From positions 62,001 to 126,000 of the forward strand of contig NZ_SMOD01000012.1 of NCBI RefSeq assembly GCF_004353905.1: a stretch of 64,000 nt of DNA. The letters run 5' to 3'. Under the pieces are notes generated by a model. The model did no database searches. It was given only the letters and a program-made list of their open reading frames with translations, and was not told the DNA's origin. The DNA comes from Paraburkholderia guartelaensis (lineage in GTDB: Bacteria > Pseudomonadota > Gammaproteobacteria > Burkholderiales > Burkholderiaceae). Positions 49,878-57,888 of the stretch are shown here, in pieces (the stretch's first letter is position 1; the number at the start of each line of letters is the position of its first letter). Made by a program: the position numbers and the translations under genes.

Positions 49878-50617
49878 CCGCGTCCTTGCGATGGCAGCGA
49901 TTGCATGCTTGTCGCCGATAGTGCGGCAGGCCGATCTAGCTTGCTATTACGATGCCCTTTGATAGTCAATATTCTTCGGACCGCGTGCCCCGGCAAAGAA
50001 GCGCTACCGTTCCGCCGCTATCCGGGGCACTGTATCCCATTGACGATTTCGCATCATTTCCGCGCGATTTGGCCGGTCGTGCATGTGGCTGTTGGTCACA
50101 AGTTCTCCGGATTTCGGCTACCGGGGCATGATGCTGCCTTCGTCGTTGTCTGCGCCCCGGAAATACACGCCACTCGCGCCGAGCGAACGACGCGCGTTGA
50201 CGATCTGCCGCGCACGACAATGGTGCATTCGCGCTAACCAGGTCTTGTCATCATTCTGTTGTGCCAGGTATGCAGTACGGGCGCCTCCTGGCGCATTCCA
50301 GCCAAAAACACACGGTATCTTTTTTCTGAAATCGTCCTATCGTTAAAGCGTGTGCTCCCTCTTGCGCACCGGGCTTACACGCCCACCGGTGTTCTTCAGG
50401 TGCCCCTGTCATCTCGAACACCACTCGCGGACTCGCCGCGAGCACTCTTCTCCAGACACCCGGCACAACGCCAGGAATAACGTCTCCGCAGCCGGGCGCC
50501 GGCAGCGGGTGGAATCACCGGCAACGACCGTCCTCGCATGCCGGTCGCTTCGCCATGCCCACGTCAAAGCGGTCGCGTACACGGGGAACTGCTTTCGTAA
50601 TCAAGAAGGAGGGAACC
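49878..50617. other. 740-base region without an intact gene
   Basis: No frame on either strand has a convincing start, ribosome site and family. The minus strand at about 50118-50300 is open and reads YLAQQNDDKTWLARMHHC and then NARRSLGASGVYFRGADNDE before a TAG at 50118-50120, so it may be a decayed gene of unknown family. AT-rich DNA at 50310-50345 and the region before 50618 may hold promoters. Confidence 0.4.
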
Positions 50618-50833
50618 ATGAAAACAGCGCTTTTCGTGAGTGCGGCTGTGCTGCTCGGAGCGCTCTCGTTCGCGGGCGTCGCGCAGGCCCAGGACGCCAC
50701 AGGGCAGAACCAGTCAAGCAACTCCGACTCGTATGGCGGAGTCTCCGGCGGTACCAGTGCAAGCGGTATGACCAGCGCGGGCTGGTCGAGGTGCGGTCAT
50801 ATGTCGAAGTGCAATCCAGATAGCGGCCACTAA
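50618..50833 (+). CDS. Small exported protein, unknown function
   Basis: A 71-residue protein with a clear signal peptide ending in VAQA before QDATG. The mature part of about 47 residues is rich in Ser, Gly and Asn (NSDSYGGVSGGTSASG) and ends in a segment with two Cys (RCGHMSKCNPDSGH) that could form a disulfide. AAGGAGGG lies 4-5 bases before the ATG at 50618, one of the best ribosome sites in the window. Similar small Ser/Gly-rich exported peptides are common in Burkholderiaceae. No function is known to me. Confidence 0.8.
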   Translation: MKTALFVSAAVLLGALSFAGVAQAQDATGQNQSSNSDSYGGVSGGTSASGMTSAGWSRCGHMSKCNPDSGH

Positions 50834-51002
50834 ATTCCGCCAGCGTATGCGATGGGCTTTGCGCGCCTGGTGTGCGCGAAAGCCCACGCACCGTCTTCGA
50901 TGTTCGCCAGCCGGGCGGACACGGGCCGTCATTTTCCTGGTCATCCTAACTGAAGACATTCTGTTGCCAGGCTGAAGAAAAGTGATGCCTCACGCGCAGT
51001 GC

Positions 51003-52244
51003 TCAGGCATCCCGGGGCAGCAGTCCGTCCTCGACGAAAAACCTCCGGCGCGCCGCTTCGTCCGACGGCGCCTCCGGACCCAGCCCGCGTATGTCTGGCA
51101 CGCGATCGGGCTCCATCGCAAAACACGGCAATACCCGCGCGCGACGCTCATCCGCAAACTTCCCGCGTTCGTAGAGCAGTTGGGCCAGCCAGTCATGCAC
51201 GCGATGCAGGGCACCGTAATACCGGTCGTGCTCAAACGCATACGCATGCGCCGCAGCGTCCCAGTCTTCGTTTGCAAGCAACCGGTCGAGCAACACTCTC
51301 ACGTCGCGCAGCGTCAGGGACAGCCCGGCACCCCATGAAGGGTCGCTTGCCGCGGCCGCATCGCCGACCAGCACCACGCCGCGGTCGTAAGGATGCTCAA
51401 CCCAGCTATCCGCTCCCGGATACGCCGCCAGAGGACCGACAGCGCGCGCGTGATCGAACCATTCGTGCGGCACGCCCGAGTTCGCGCACGCGGCCTGGAA
51501 TTCGGCGAGGTGCGCGCTTCCGCTAACGGGGTGTGCGAGTTGCCCGGCGCAGGAAACGAAGTACGTTCGGAAACGCTGACGCCCGACAGGATAGATCAGG
51601 GAGGTCTGGCCCAGCGCCGGGCACGGGAAGTGGTGGACGGCATCCTCCGGTGCGTCGAGCCCCTCATACAGCGCACCCGCCACTATCAGCCGTTCGGGAT
51701 CCCGCTGCACAGTGAAGCCCGCCATCCTGCGCACGGTCGACCTTCGTCCGTCCGCACCCACCACGAGCCGTGCCGTTACCCGATGATAGCCACCATCCAT
51801 GCGGATCTCGGCGACCGACGTATGGCTCACCTCGTCCGCGGGATCAATGCCGACGATCTCCGCGCCGCGCCACACCGTGGCCCCTGAGGCTTGCGCAGCA
51901 TCGAGCAGGGTGCGCTGCATCGCCGGATGGTAGAAGTTCAGACACGCGGTGTGCGCGGGGGTGGTGGCGGGAAGGTCCCGGCAATCGGTTACGCCCGGGC
52001 CCAGATAGCGCTTCCAGAAGGGCACTACGTGCGCGCCGTCGTCGAGCAGCAGGTGCAGAACGCCAAGGCTACGGGCTTCGACCACGCCCCACGGAAAGAT
52101 GCCCTCACCACGAACCCGGTCCCTGAACGTTGTTTCGCGCTCCACGATGAGCGTCCGTGCGCCGGCGCCAGCCAGCGTACGGCCCAGTGTGGCGCCTCCC
52201 AGGCCGCCGCCTGCAATCACAATGTCGTAGCTGCCCTGTGTCAT
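51003..52244 (-). CDS. FAD-dependent monooxygenase (PHBH/UbiH fold)
   Basis: A 413-residue flavoprotein. FAD motif YDIVIAGGGLGGATLGRTLAGAG, DG motif LVVGADGRRSTVRRMAG, and GVVLVGDAAAASDPSWGAGLSLTLRDVRVL, the GD motif. FPWGVVEARSLGVLHLL is typical of halogenase/geranylgeranyl-reductase-like members. The ATG at 52242-52244 is preceded by GGAGG. The 3' end lies beside the small exported protein gene (convergent). The substrate is unknown; no regulator is directly adjacent, and 52245-52603 upstream contains no gene I can support. Confidence 0.87.
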   Translation of the reverse strand: MTQGSYDIVIAGGGLGGATLGRTLAGAGARTLIVERETTFRDRVRGEGIFPWGVVEARSLGVLHLLLDDGAHVVPFWKRYLGPGVTDCRDLPATTPAHTACLNFYHPAMQRTLLDAAQASGATVWRGAEIVGIDPADEVSHTSVAEIRMDGGYHRVTARLVVGADGRRSTVRRMAGFTVQRDPERLIVAGALYEGLDAPEDAVHHFPCPALGQTSLIYPVGRQRFRTYFVSCAGQLAHPVSGSAHLAEFQAACANSGVPHEWFDHARAVGPLAAYPGADSWVEHPYDRGVVLVGDAAAASDPSWGAGLSLTLRDVRVLLDRLLANEDWDAAAHAYAFEHDRYYGALHRVHDWLAQLLYERGKFADERRARVLPCFAMEPDRVPDIRGLGPEAPSDEAARRRFFVEDGLLPRDA

Positions 52245-52603
52245 GTCGGGCCTCCGTGCTTTTCGCGCACGTGCGCAAGAGCGGCAGGAGCGCAACGCAG
52301 AGGACACACGCGGGAAGGCGTGCGCTCGCCGTGAATTACCCGATTATGCGACTGGCATGCCGCAGATGAGCGGAATCTGGCGGAAAAGCATTCGTGGTGG
52401 GCGGAACCGGAAGGGCCCGAAACCGAAGCGGCGCTGGTTATCTAACGCAGGGGACGGGACGTCAGGTCCGCAACCACTGGACGACTCGCACCCGACGAGC
52501 CGCCGAGCAGCACTCGCTTCCCCCGGTGAAGTCGCACGCGGGACTGCCATAGCGAACGCCATCATTTCTCTTGCCGCGTTGATGGCGTAAAGGACTGCCT
52601 TTC

Positions 52604-53056
52604 TTACTGCTCGCCCTCAGGAAAGAAACCCCCGCCCTTGCGGACCAACGACTTCATCTCTTCGCTCACCTCCAAGGGGCTTCGAATCAATCGAGCAGCG
52701 AACTCCTTGTGTCTCCGCATGTACGACTTCGAATCGTGCTTCGCGCTCCAAAGAACGATGTTGAGCAGGATGGGGATGAGATCCAGACCCTTCTCGGTCA
52801 GAGTATAGAAATCCTTACGTCTATCGTTGGGGTTAGGCGCCCTCGCGAGAATTCCTTGCTCCTCAAGAAAGGCAAGGCGGGAAGCCACGACATTGGTCGC
52901 GATTCCTTCTTCCGATTTCAGGAATTCGCCGTACGTTTTCTTGCCGGTGAAAACGATGTCGCGAACGATCAGGAGAGACCACCTGTCGCCGAAGATCTCC
53001 ACGCCGTAGTTCACGGCGCAATGGGACCGAACGTCTTCTTTGCACGTTGTTTTCAT
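52604..53056 (-). CDS. HxlR family regulator
   Basis: A 150-residue winged-helix regulator. CAVNYGVEIFGDRWSLLIVRDI, then KTYGEFLKSEEGIATNVVASRLAFLEEQGIL and DRRKDFYTLTEKGLDLIPIL, follow the HxlR pattern; the Cys near residue 13 of many family members, used to sense electrophiles or quinones, is present as Cys13 along with Cys5. It is divergent from an NADP-binding oxidoreductase gene, and two CTTG-N7-CAAG operators lie between, so it probably controls both genes in response to reactive carbonyls or oxidants. Confidence 0.9.
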   Translation of the reverse strand: MKTTCKEDVRSHCAVNYGVEIFGDRWSLLIVRDIVFTGKKTYGEFLKSEEGIATNVVASRLAFLEEQGILARAPNPNDRRKDFYTLTEKGLDLIPILLNIVLWSAKHDSKSYMRRHKEFAARLIRSPLEVSEEMKSLVRKGGGFFPEGEQ

Positions 53057-53072
53057 GACTGGATCTTAACAT

Positions 53073-53121
53073 CACTTGCAAGTTACAAGTGAATTTTCGT
53101 TAATTGCTTGTATTTTGCAAG
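53073..53121. promoter_or_regulatory. Paired HxlR operators CTTG-N7-CAAG
   Basis: CACTTG-N7-CAAGTG at 53073-53091 and CTTG-N7-CAAG at 53107-53121 share spacing and half-sites; centres are about 32 bases apart, three helical turns. They lie between the HxlR start and the divergent oxidoreductase. Confidence 0.7.
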
Positions 53122-53216
53122 TAACATGACTAGCATGAACTTCAGGTTGACCGCAGTTGTTGGATCGAGGCATCACCCCACGAACAATCAACCCCATGAC
53201 GGGAAGGAATCTCGAA

Positions 53217-53837
53217 ATGAAAATTGGCTTTATCGGCGCTGGCCCTGTCGCACAGACGATCTCCAAACACGCTCTATCGGTTGGTCACCAGGTTGTACTT
53301 AGTAACTCGCGTGGGCCTGAGTCGCTCGCCGGGCTTGTGGCGGAATTGGGTTTCGGTGCCGCCGCCGGAACGGCGCAGGAGGCTGCCGAGCAGGACCTCG
53401 TCGTGCTTGCCACCAAATGGTGGAACGTGCAGGCAGCGTTGTTTTCAGTCGGCAACTGGAAGGGCCGGATCCTTGTGGATACGACCAACCGCGTTGCCAG
53501 CGTCCAGCCTTTGATGCTAGGCGACACTGCCGGTCGCACGTCGAGCGAGATCGTCGCCGATCTCGCGCCAGGAGCGAAGGTCGTCAAGGCGTTCAACACT
53601 GTTCCGATGTCGTGGATATCGGACGTTTCGCCCTCGAAGCGCAAGACCGCGTTCTTCGTGTCCGGGGACGATGCGGACGCTAAAAAGCTGGTGAGCGACC
53701 TGATCGAGGAGATCGGTTTCTACAGCCTCGATCTCGGCTCCCTCGCGGTTGGCGGCAGGCTCCAGCAAACCGGCGGACCTCTCGTGGGCGTCAATCTTAC
53801 GTTCAATGAACGGTTCGTCTTGCCTACGATTGACTGA
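53217..53837 (+). CDS. NADP-dependent oxidoreductase, F420_oxidored-type fold
   Basis: A 206-residue Rossmann protein. KIGFIGAGPVAQTISKHALSVGHQVVLSNSRGP binds NADP(H) (SNSRGP fits the phosphate), and VVKAFNTVPMSW is the family's second conserved motif; SGDDADAKKLVSDLIEEIGF is the C-terminal helix. Bacteria without F420 have such proteins as NADPH:flavin or ferric reductases. AAGGAA lies before the ATG at 53217. It is divergent from an HxlR gene, the typical pairing for stress-induced reductases. Confidence 0.86.
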   Translation: MKIGFIGAGPVAQTISKHALSVGHQVVLSNSRGPESLAGLVAELGFGAAAGTAQEAAEQDLVVLATKWWNVQAALFSVGNWKGRILVDTTNRVASVQPLMLGDTAGRTSSEIVADLAPGAKVVKAFNTVPMSWISDVSPSKRKTAFFVSGDDADAKKLVSDLIEEIGFYSLDLGSLAVGGRLQQTGGPLVGVNLTFNERFVLPTID

Positions 53838-53882
53838 CCGATTGGGGCAACGACGCAGTCTGCGTTGACCTCGGTGAATGTC

Positions 53883-54098
53883 ATGTATTTGTCGACTGCT
53901 GCCTGGTACCGCGGGCAGAAGCCGAGCCTCAACCGTCACTCGACCCAGTGACGCTTTGATGGCAGCTACCTGGCTACAACAGTCACTCGCGCGGATGAGA
54001 CCGAAGCGCGGCACATCGCAATGCTCGACGTGGCCCGTAAAAAAGATGGTTCGATTATTACCTGCCATGTAATTGGCGGGACTCGCGCACCTGACTAG
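53883..54098 (+). pseudogene. Small frame with in-frame TGA, decayed gene
   Basis: From ATG 53883 to TAG 54096-54098 the frame is open for 71 codons except for one TGA at 53949-53951. The second part reads FDGSYLATTVTRADETEARH and then MLDVARKKDGSIITCHVIGG, protein-like text of no family I can name. The gap between the oxidoreductase and the CMD-fold gene holds nothing else. Confidence 0.35.
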
Positions 54099-54154
54099 TC
54101 TGTGCGTGTCGCCTTAACGTTCTCAGCGATACCTTCGACCCTCAAGGAAATATC

Positions 54155-54703
54155 ATGGCTAACTTTCCCGTTTATACGCTCGAATCCGCGCCCGAACAAT
54201 CGAAGCCCGCGCTGAAAGGCCTGGCTGAAATCTTCGGCATGGTGCCTAACATGCCCGCCCAGATGGCGGGCTCGTCGAGACTTATCACTGCCCTGGTTGC
54301 CGTGTTCAATCAGGCACACGGCGGCAACTTCAACGAAGAGCAGATGCAGGTGCTGCTGCTCACGAATGCGGTGACGAACAGCTCCGCCTGGCCGGTCGCA
54401 TTTCACTCGTACCTCGGGATTAAGGAAGGCCTGAGTGAATCCGACGTGCAGGCGATCCGCGAACGCCGCTACCCGAAGGACCCCAAGCATGCAGCGCTGT
54501 CGCGCCTGGCACGCACGCTGATTGAAAAGCGCGGCCGCATCGACGACCACGACATCGCCGCGTTCACCGAGGCGGGTTTCGATCAGGCGCTGGTGCTCGA
54601 TGTGGTCCTCGTGGTCGCTGCCTCGACGATGACTAACTACACCGCGAGCGTCACCCAGTCACCGCTTGAAGAGGTCTTCCAGCCCTACGCATGGAACGCT
54701 TGA
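54155..54703 (+). CDS. AhpD-fold protein lacking the redox cysteines
   Basis: A 182-residue carboxymuconolactone decarboxylase family protein. NEEQMQVLLLTNAVTNSSAWPVAFHSYLG aligns with the C-x2-C-x3-H site of AhpD, but Ser77 and Pro80 replace the two cysteines while His84 stays, and the protein has no cysteine at all. So it cannot work as a thiol peroxidase and probably binds another ligand or acts as a decarboxylase/lactonase-like enzyme. AAGGAA precedes the ATG. A strong terminator follows. Confidence 0.83.
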   Translation: MANFPVYTLESAPEQSKPALKGLAEIFGMVPNMPAQMAGSSRLITALVAVFNQAHGGNFNEEQMQVLLLTNAVTNSSAWPVAFHSYLGIKEGLSESDVQAIRERRYPKDPKHAALSRLARTLIEKRGRIDDHDIAAFTEAGFDQALVLDVVLVVAASTMTNYTASVTQSPLEEVFQPYAWNA

Positions 54704-54759
54704 AGCGGGCTTGCGCGGCGCGAAAACTATTCAAACGAATCGCCACAGAATGCCTGGTT

Positions 54760-54792
54760 AAAGCCCTTTCCCCGCTGGGGAAGGGCTTTTTT
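54760..54792 (+). terminator. Rho-independent terminator
   Basis: AAGCCCTTTCCCC and GGGGAAGGGCTT pair with one bulge around GCT, followed by TTTTTT. It is 57 bases after the stop of the AhpD-fold gene and is the clearest intrinsic terminator in the window. Confidence 0.9.
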
Positions 54793-55016
54793 GATTTTCT
54801 GGTTCCGGGGCTAACGAACGTTCCCCCATTTCGATCCCGTCATTCCTTACAGCAGATGACGTGAGGCTTTCCGGGTTTACCAATCGATTGGGGTTTTCGT
54901 CATGGACATGCGGACCGGCCTGCGCCCCACGATAACGGCGCGCTTGCCTGACGCATTTTTGGGTACCAATTGCCAGGAAGCACTGCAAGCCCAAACTCGC
55001 CTTGCGCTGACGTAAA

Positions 55017-55038
55017 ATACTGTATAAATTAACAGTAT
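55017..55038. promoter_or_regulatory. LexA (SOS) box
   Basis: ATACTGT-N8-ACAGTAT, with the exact CTGT-N8-ACAG core of proteobacterial LexA at 55020-55035 and an AT-rich centre. The arms are perfect reverse complements. It lies 27 bases before the start codon of the 94-residue protein, where LexA would block RNA polymerase. Confidence 0.78.
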
Positions 55039-55064
55039 GTGTATACGTCCAGTAGGAGCGTCGC

Positions 55065-55349
55065 ATGGAATCGCTAATTCGCATTGTGAATGACGAAGAC
55101 CGTCAGGCGTTTGAATGGCTGATCGCAAATGTAGGTGCGGATCGCGTGGCTGCTGCGACGCAGCGGCTTGCTGGCGGAGGGAAGCGGCCGTTCGTTTCCG
55201 CGCTATGCCGATACCTCGGCGCGTGGCCACCTGCTGCGCGTCGTGCCCGTAAGGCCGCGCCGGTGCATACGGCCGTTGGCGATTTGCATCTGGCGCGCAT
55301 ACGCGAGCTGCTTGCTCAACGCAACGCGGTGAAAGTCGGCGCGCATTGA
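55065..55349 (+). CDS. Small SOS-box-controlled protein, unknown function
   Basis: A 94-residue protein, basic overall, with SLIRIVNDEDRQAFEWLIANVGADRVAAATQRL forming two amphipathic helices and a basic middle (PPAARRARKAAP). GGAG lies 7 bases before the ATG. A perfect LexA box directly upstream and a 12-base hairpin behind make it a self-standing DNA-damage-inducible unit. I do not recognise a family. A cell-division inhibitor or DNA-binding accessory is possible, but unproven. Confidence 0.75.
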   Translation: MESLIRIVNDEDRQAFEWLIANVGADRVAAATQRLAGGGKRPFVSALCRYLGAWPPAARRARKAAPVHTAVGDLHLARIRELLAQRNAVKVGAH

Positions 55350-55398
55350 TTAGCCAACTCACCCTCGCTCGAGGGCAAAATAGCGCCGCGCTGACAAT

Positions 55399-55428
55399 CC
55401 GCTTGCGATGAATCCGCATCGCAAGCGG
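55399..55428 (+). terminator. Hairpin after the SOS-box gene
   Basis: CCGCTTGCGATG and CATCGCAAGCGG form a perfect 12-base stem with a 6-base loop (AATCCG), 50 bases after the stop, followed by a modest T-rich stretch. The remaining DNA to 55771 shows no supported gene. Confidence 0.65.
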
Positions 55429-55771
55429 TGCCTTGTTTGACGTCTTGCGTTACCAGCCGGTGCGAAACTCGCGTTTCGTCTCTTCTTGTCTGACTGGCTG
55501 AGATCCAATCTGACAAGTCAACTTGTTGCAAGCCTGTTCGACGCTTGCCGCCGCCATACTGCGGGGTCAACGCAACTGCGCAATGAATTGGGGAAACTCC
55601 TGATTCAAGTAGCATTCATGGCGCGGATTTAACAAAGTTAGAATCAAGGCTCTAGATCGACGCCGGTATTCGTTTCTGAATGGGCAACGCCATTCGCGTT
55701 GAGAAGCCATTCATCAAACTCAGTCGATCCGGACATAACGATTGACGAAATGCACGAGGGGGTAAATTAGT

Positions 55772-56065
55772 ATGCCTAATCAAAAATCCGAAGCTGCGGA
55801 ACGCGAATCGTGGGCCGCAAAATTCACTACGTTGACCGGTCATCTATTCGATGGTTTTTGTGGACTCGCGCGCTTGAATCTCGCGACTTGCAGGTCGATA
55901 TTCGGTGGGTCGCAACTGCACTTCGAAAGCATATTGTCCGCGCAGACGCCGGAGCAATTTGTCCGCAGCCAGGTCGAAATGTTGCCGTGGGTGGCTTCGC
56001 AGGCGGCCGGGTACACACGCGCATGCATGGACATCGCGTCGGAAACTGCGGCGAAGTTGCGGTAG
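55772..56065 (+). CDS. Phasin-like small protein
   Basis: A 97-residue, mostly helical protein. The order FDGFCGLARLNLATCRSIFG, then LSAQTPEQFVRSQVEMLPWV, resembles the N-terminal half of phasin family proteins (LNLATARASLEES..., L..ANDPQ..LALQ...), which coat polyhydroxyalkanoate granules. Phasins are usually about 180 residues, so this is a short relative. GAGGGGG lies before the ATG at 55772. Links to the hydroxybutyrate locus at 13-17 kb are possible in function only. Confidence 0.68.
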   Translation: MPNQKSEAAERESWAAKFTTLTGHLFDGFCGLARLNLATCRSIFGGSQLHFESILSAQTPEQFVRSQVEMLPWVASQAAGYTRACMDIASETAAKLR

Positions 56066-56146
56066 CACGCATCGTGGTTGAGTGGCGCGTGCGCTCGCAA
56101 TCGCGAAGAAGCGGGATCAAACAGGATCAAGCGGGAGGGAAATAAC

Positions 56147-56344
56147 ATGTTGAGCCCCCACGAACTTGCCACGTTGATGCTGATCAAGAACGCACCAGGG
56201 CGGATCGAGCCAGACCGGGAGGAACTCGGCGCGCTTCGCGATCTCCACCTCGTTATCGTCGATACGCCCGAATCCGGCTTCCCAACGCCCCGGGTGACGC
56301 CTCAAGGCGATGCGCTTCTGAGAGCGGTCGCTCGCGTGCGCTGA
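56147..56344 (+). CDS. Small hypothetical protein
   Basis: A 65-residue protein with ELATLMLIKNAPGRIEPDREELGALRDLHLV and then TPRVTPQGDALLRAV, a layout recalling a small winged-helix (L-x-L-hx-R-E-x-L-x-x-L-x-x-x-x-LV). No exact family is recognised. GGGAGGG lies 7-8 bases before the ATG at 56147. It follows the phasin-like gene by 81 bases and may be co-transcribed. Confidence 0.65.
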   Translation: MLSPHELATLMLIKNAPGRIEPDREELGALRDLHLVIVDTPESGFPTPRVTPQGDALLRAVARVR

Positions 56345-56444
56345 TACGCGGTCAAGGCCGCATAGTCTGTCACATGGACCGGCTATATTCAGAGTGCGTT
56401 GCTCACAATTGGGTTGCGATCCGCATGGATCTGAGGAGGCTGAC

Positions 56445-56603
56445 GTGGACCAGTCCTGGCTGGGTATGGCTGCCGGCACGATCGTGCTCGTAATAGCCGC
56501 AGTTAGTGTCACCGCTCACTACCGGCGCGAACGGCGCAGGGCCGATTTGCTGCGCAATCTCGATCACCATGACTGGTGTCGCTGGACGCGGGTTCGACGC
56601 TGA
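56445..56603 (+). CDS. Very small single-helix membrane protein
   Basis: A 52-residue frame with a GTG start at 56445 preceded by GAGGAGG at good distance. Residues about 6-24 (GMAAGTIVLVIAAVSVTAHY) form one membrane helix and the rest is strongly basic (RRERRRADLLRNL). The size, ribosome site and topology support a real small membrane protein, but there is no family evidence. Confidence 0.5.
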   Translation: MDQSWLGMAAGTIVLVIAAVSVTAHYRRERRRADLLRNLDHHDWCRWTRVRR

Positions 56604-56766
56604 GAGCCACGTGCCGCGCGCCGGCTGCGCAGGCGGACTTCGATATTCGATGCCGTTTGCTTAGGATAATTGATCGGTTGGCACCTCGCGATCATCATCG
56701 CGCGCTCGGTGCGTCTGCGGACGACATGCTACGATCGACCGGATCCCACTTCAATTTGTGCGAGCC

Positions 56767-57357
56767 ATGGCGACGTTGTATGACTTGCTGGGCGTAAGCG
56801 ACGACGCGAGCGACACAGACATCAAGCGGGCCTACCGCAGGGCCGCGATGAAAGCGCATCCCGACCGTAATATGGGACGCGAAGCCGCTGCGCATGCGCA
56901 GTTCCAGGAGATCAAGGAGGCTTACGCGATTCTTTCCGATCCGGCGCAGCGCCGCGTCTACGACGCGGTCTATGCAAAGGAGATGGGGCGTATCGCCCGC
57001 GAAGAGGAAGAAGCGGCGCGTAAGCAGGAGGCGGCGCGGCAGGAGGCGTATGCGCGGCATGTGTCCGTCGCCATGCGCTTCGCAGAGCAAGGCTACAACC
57101 GCGACGTCGTGTTCGGTGTGCTGCTCGCCGGCGATTGCGAATCCCAACTGGCCGGGCACATTGCCGACGGCGCTGTCGCGCTGCACCTGTCGCGCCAGGC
57201 GGACAACGTCACGCCGCGCAATGCCGCGGAACCGGACGAGGCCGTGCCGCCGTCTTCGTCGCACGGCGCAGGCGACGAGTCGCAAAAGTCCGACGATCGT
57301 CGTCACGCCAATCTCTTTAGTGCGATCTGGCACGGTATGTTCGGGTTACATCCCTGA
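56767..57357 (+). CDS. J-domain (DnaJ-like) protein
   Basis: A 196-residue protein. The N-terminal J domain (1-65) has ATLYDLLGVSDDASDTDIKRAYRRAAMKAHPDRN with the HPD motif that stimulates DnaK, and EIKEAYAILSDPAQRRVYD. A charged Glu/Arg/Ala helix follows (about 70-105), then a region with no zinc finger and no C-terminal substrate domain of DnaJ. It is thus a type III J-protein that directs DnaK to a special client. The ATG at 56767 is used; GTG at 56758 is also in frame. Confidence 0.88.
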   Translation: MATLYDLLGVSDDASDTDIKRAYRRAAMKAHPDRNMGREAAAHAQFQEIKEAYAILSDPAQRRVYDAVYAKEMGRIAREEEEAARKQEAARQEAYARHVSVAMRFAEQGYNRDVVFGVLLAGDCESQLAGHIADGAVALHLSRQADNVTPRNAAEPDEAVPPSSSHGAGDESQKSDDRRHANLFSAIWHGMFGLHP

Positions 57358-57440
57358 TCGCGTCTCGATGCCAAAATGATCCGAACGGGCAGGAGCAGGG
57401 GTACGATAGTGATCGATACACTACTCAGCGTGGCTACCCT

Positions 57441-57770
57441 ATGACTTCGAACTCACACGCCGCCCGCGATGTCGACACAGAGGCGCTGGCAACCTTGTCA
57501 GAGTATCTGGAACTTGCGCTCGATAAGGGAGGAAGCCTGATTCTCGTTCGAACGCCTGGCGGAAAAAGCGAGGTCTATCTGGGCGATCCTGCGCTACTGC
57601 CGGAGGACTGGGCGCACCTTGGGGCGATTCCGGAACCGGTGGCCCGGGCGATACTGGAAGGCACGCGCTCCGGGCTCAACGAACTGACTATCCAGGCGCA
57701 AAGCTATCGTTTCGTACGGTTGTTCGCCCAGGTCGCCGATGCGGGGGCAATCGTCTTCGTCACGGCCTGA
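57441..57770 (+). CDS. Small hypothetical protein
   Basis: A 109-residue soluble protein: LATLSEYLELALDKGGSLILVRTPGGKSEVYLGDP followed by EPVARAILEGTRSGLNELTIQAQSYRFVRLFAQV. It has an alpha/beta pattern, no signal peptide and no recognised family. The text KGGSLILVRTPGGKSEVYL recalls a small PAS/ATPase-lid strand pair but this is not a call. It lies between the J-protein and the H-NS-like gene, all on the plus strand. Confidence 0.68.
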   Translation: MTSNSHAARDVDTEALATLSEYLELALDKGGSLILVRTPGGKSEVYLGDPALLPEDWAHLGAIPEPVARAILEGTRSGLNELTIQAQSYRFVRLFAQVADAGAIVFVTA

Positions 57771-57888
57771 ACGATCTGCTGCGTGAGCCTGCTTTCGCTG
57801 CCGCAAAAGTCGTGCGGTCACGTTGGAAGGTGGCGTGTGCGAAAGCCACTATGATTAGCGAATGGTGTCCACGCGCAGGAGACGATTC

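Noticed and set aside
49905..50237. Plus-strand frame of 110 codons
   Set aside because: No ribosome site, no family, and composition of a shadow frame.
53949..53951. TGA as a selenocysteine codon
   Set aside because: No SECIS-like hairpin directly after it, no selenoprotein family match; decay is simpler.
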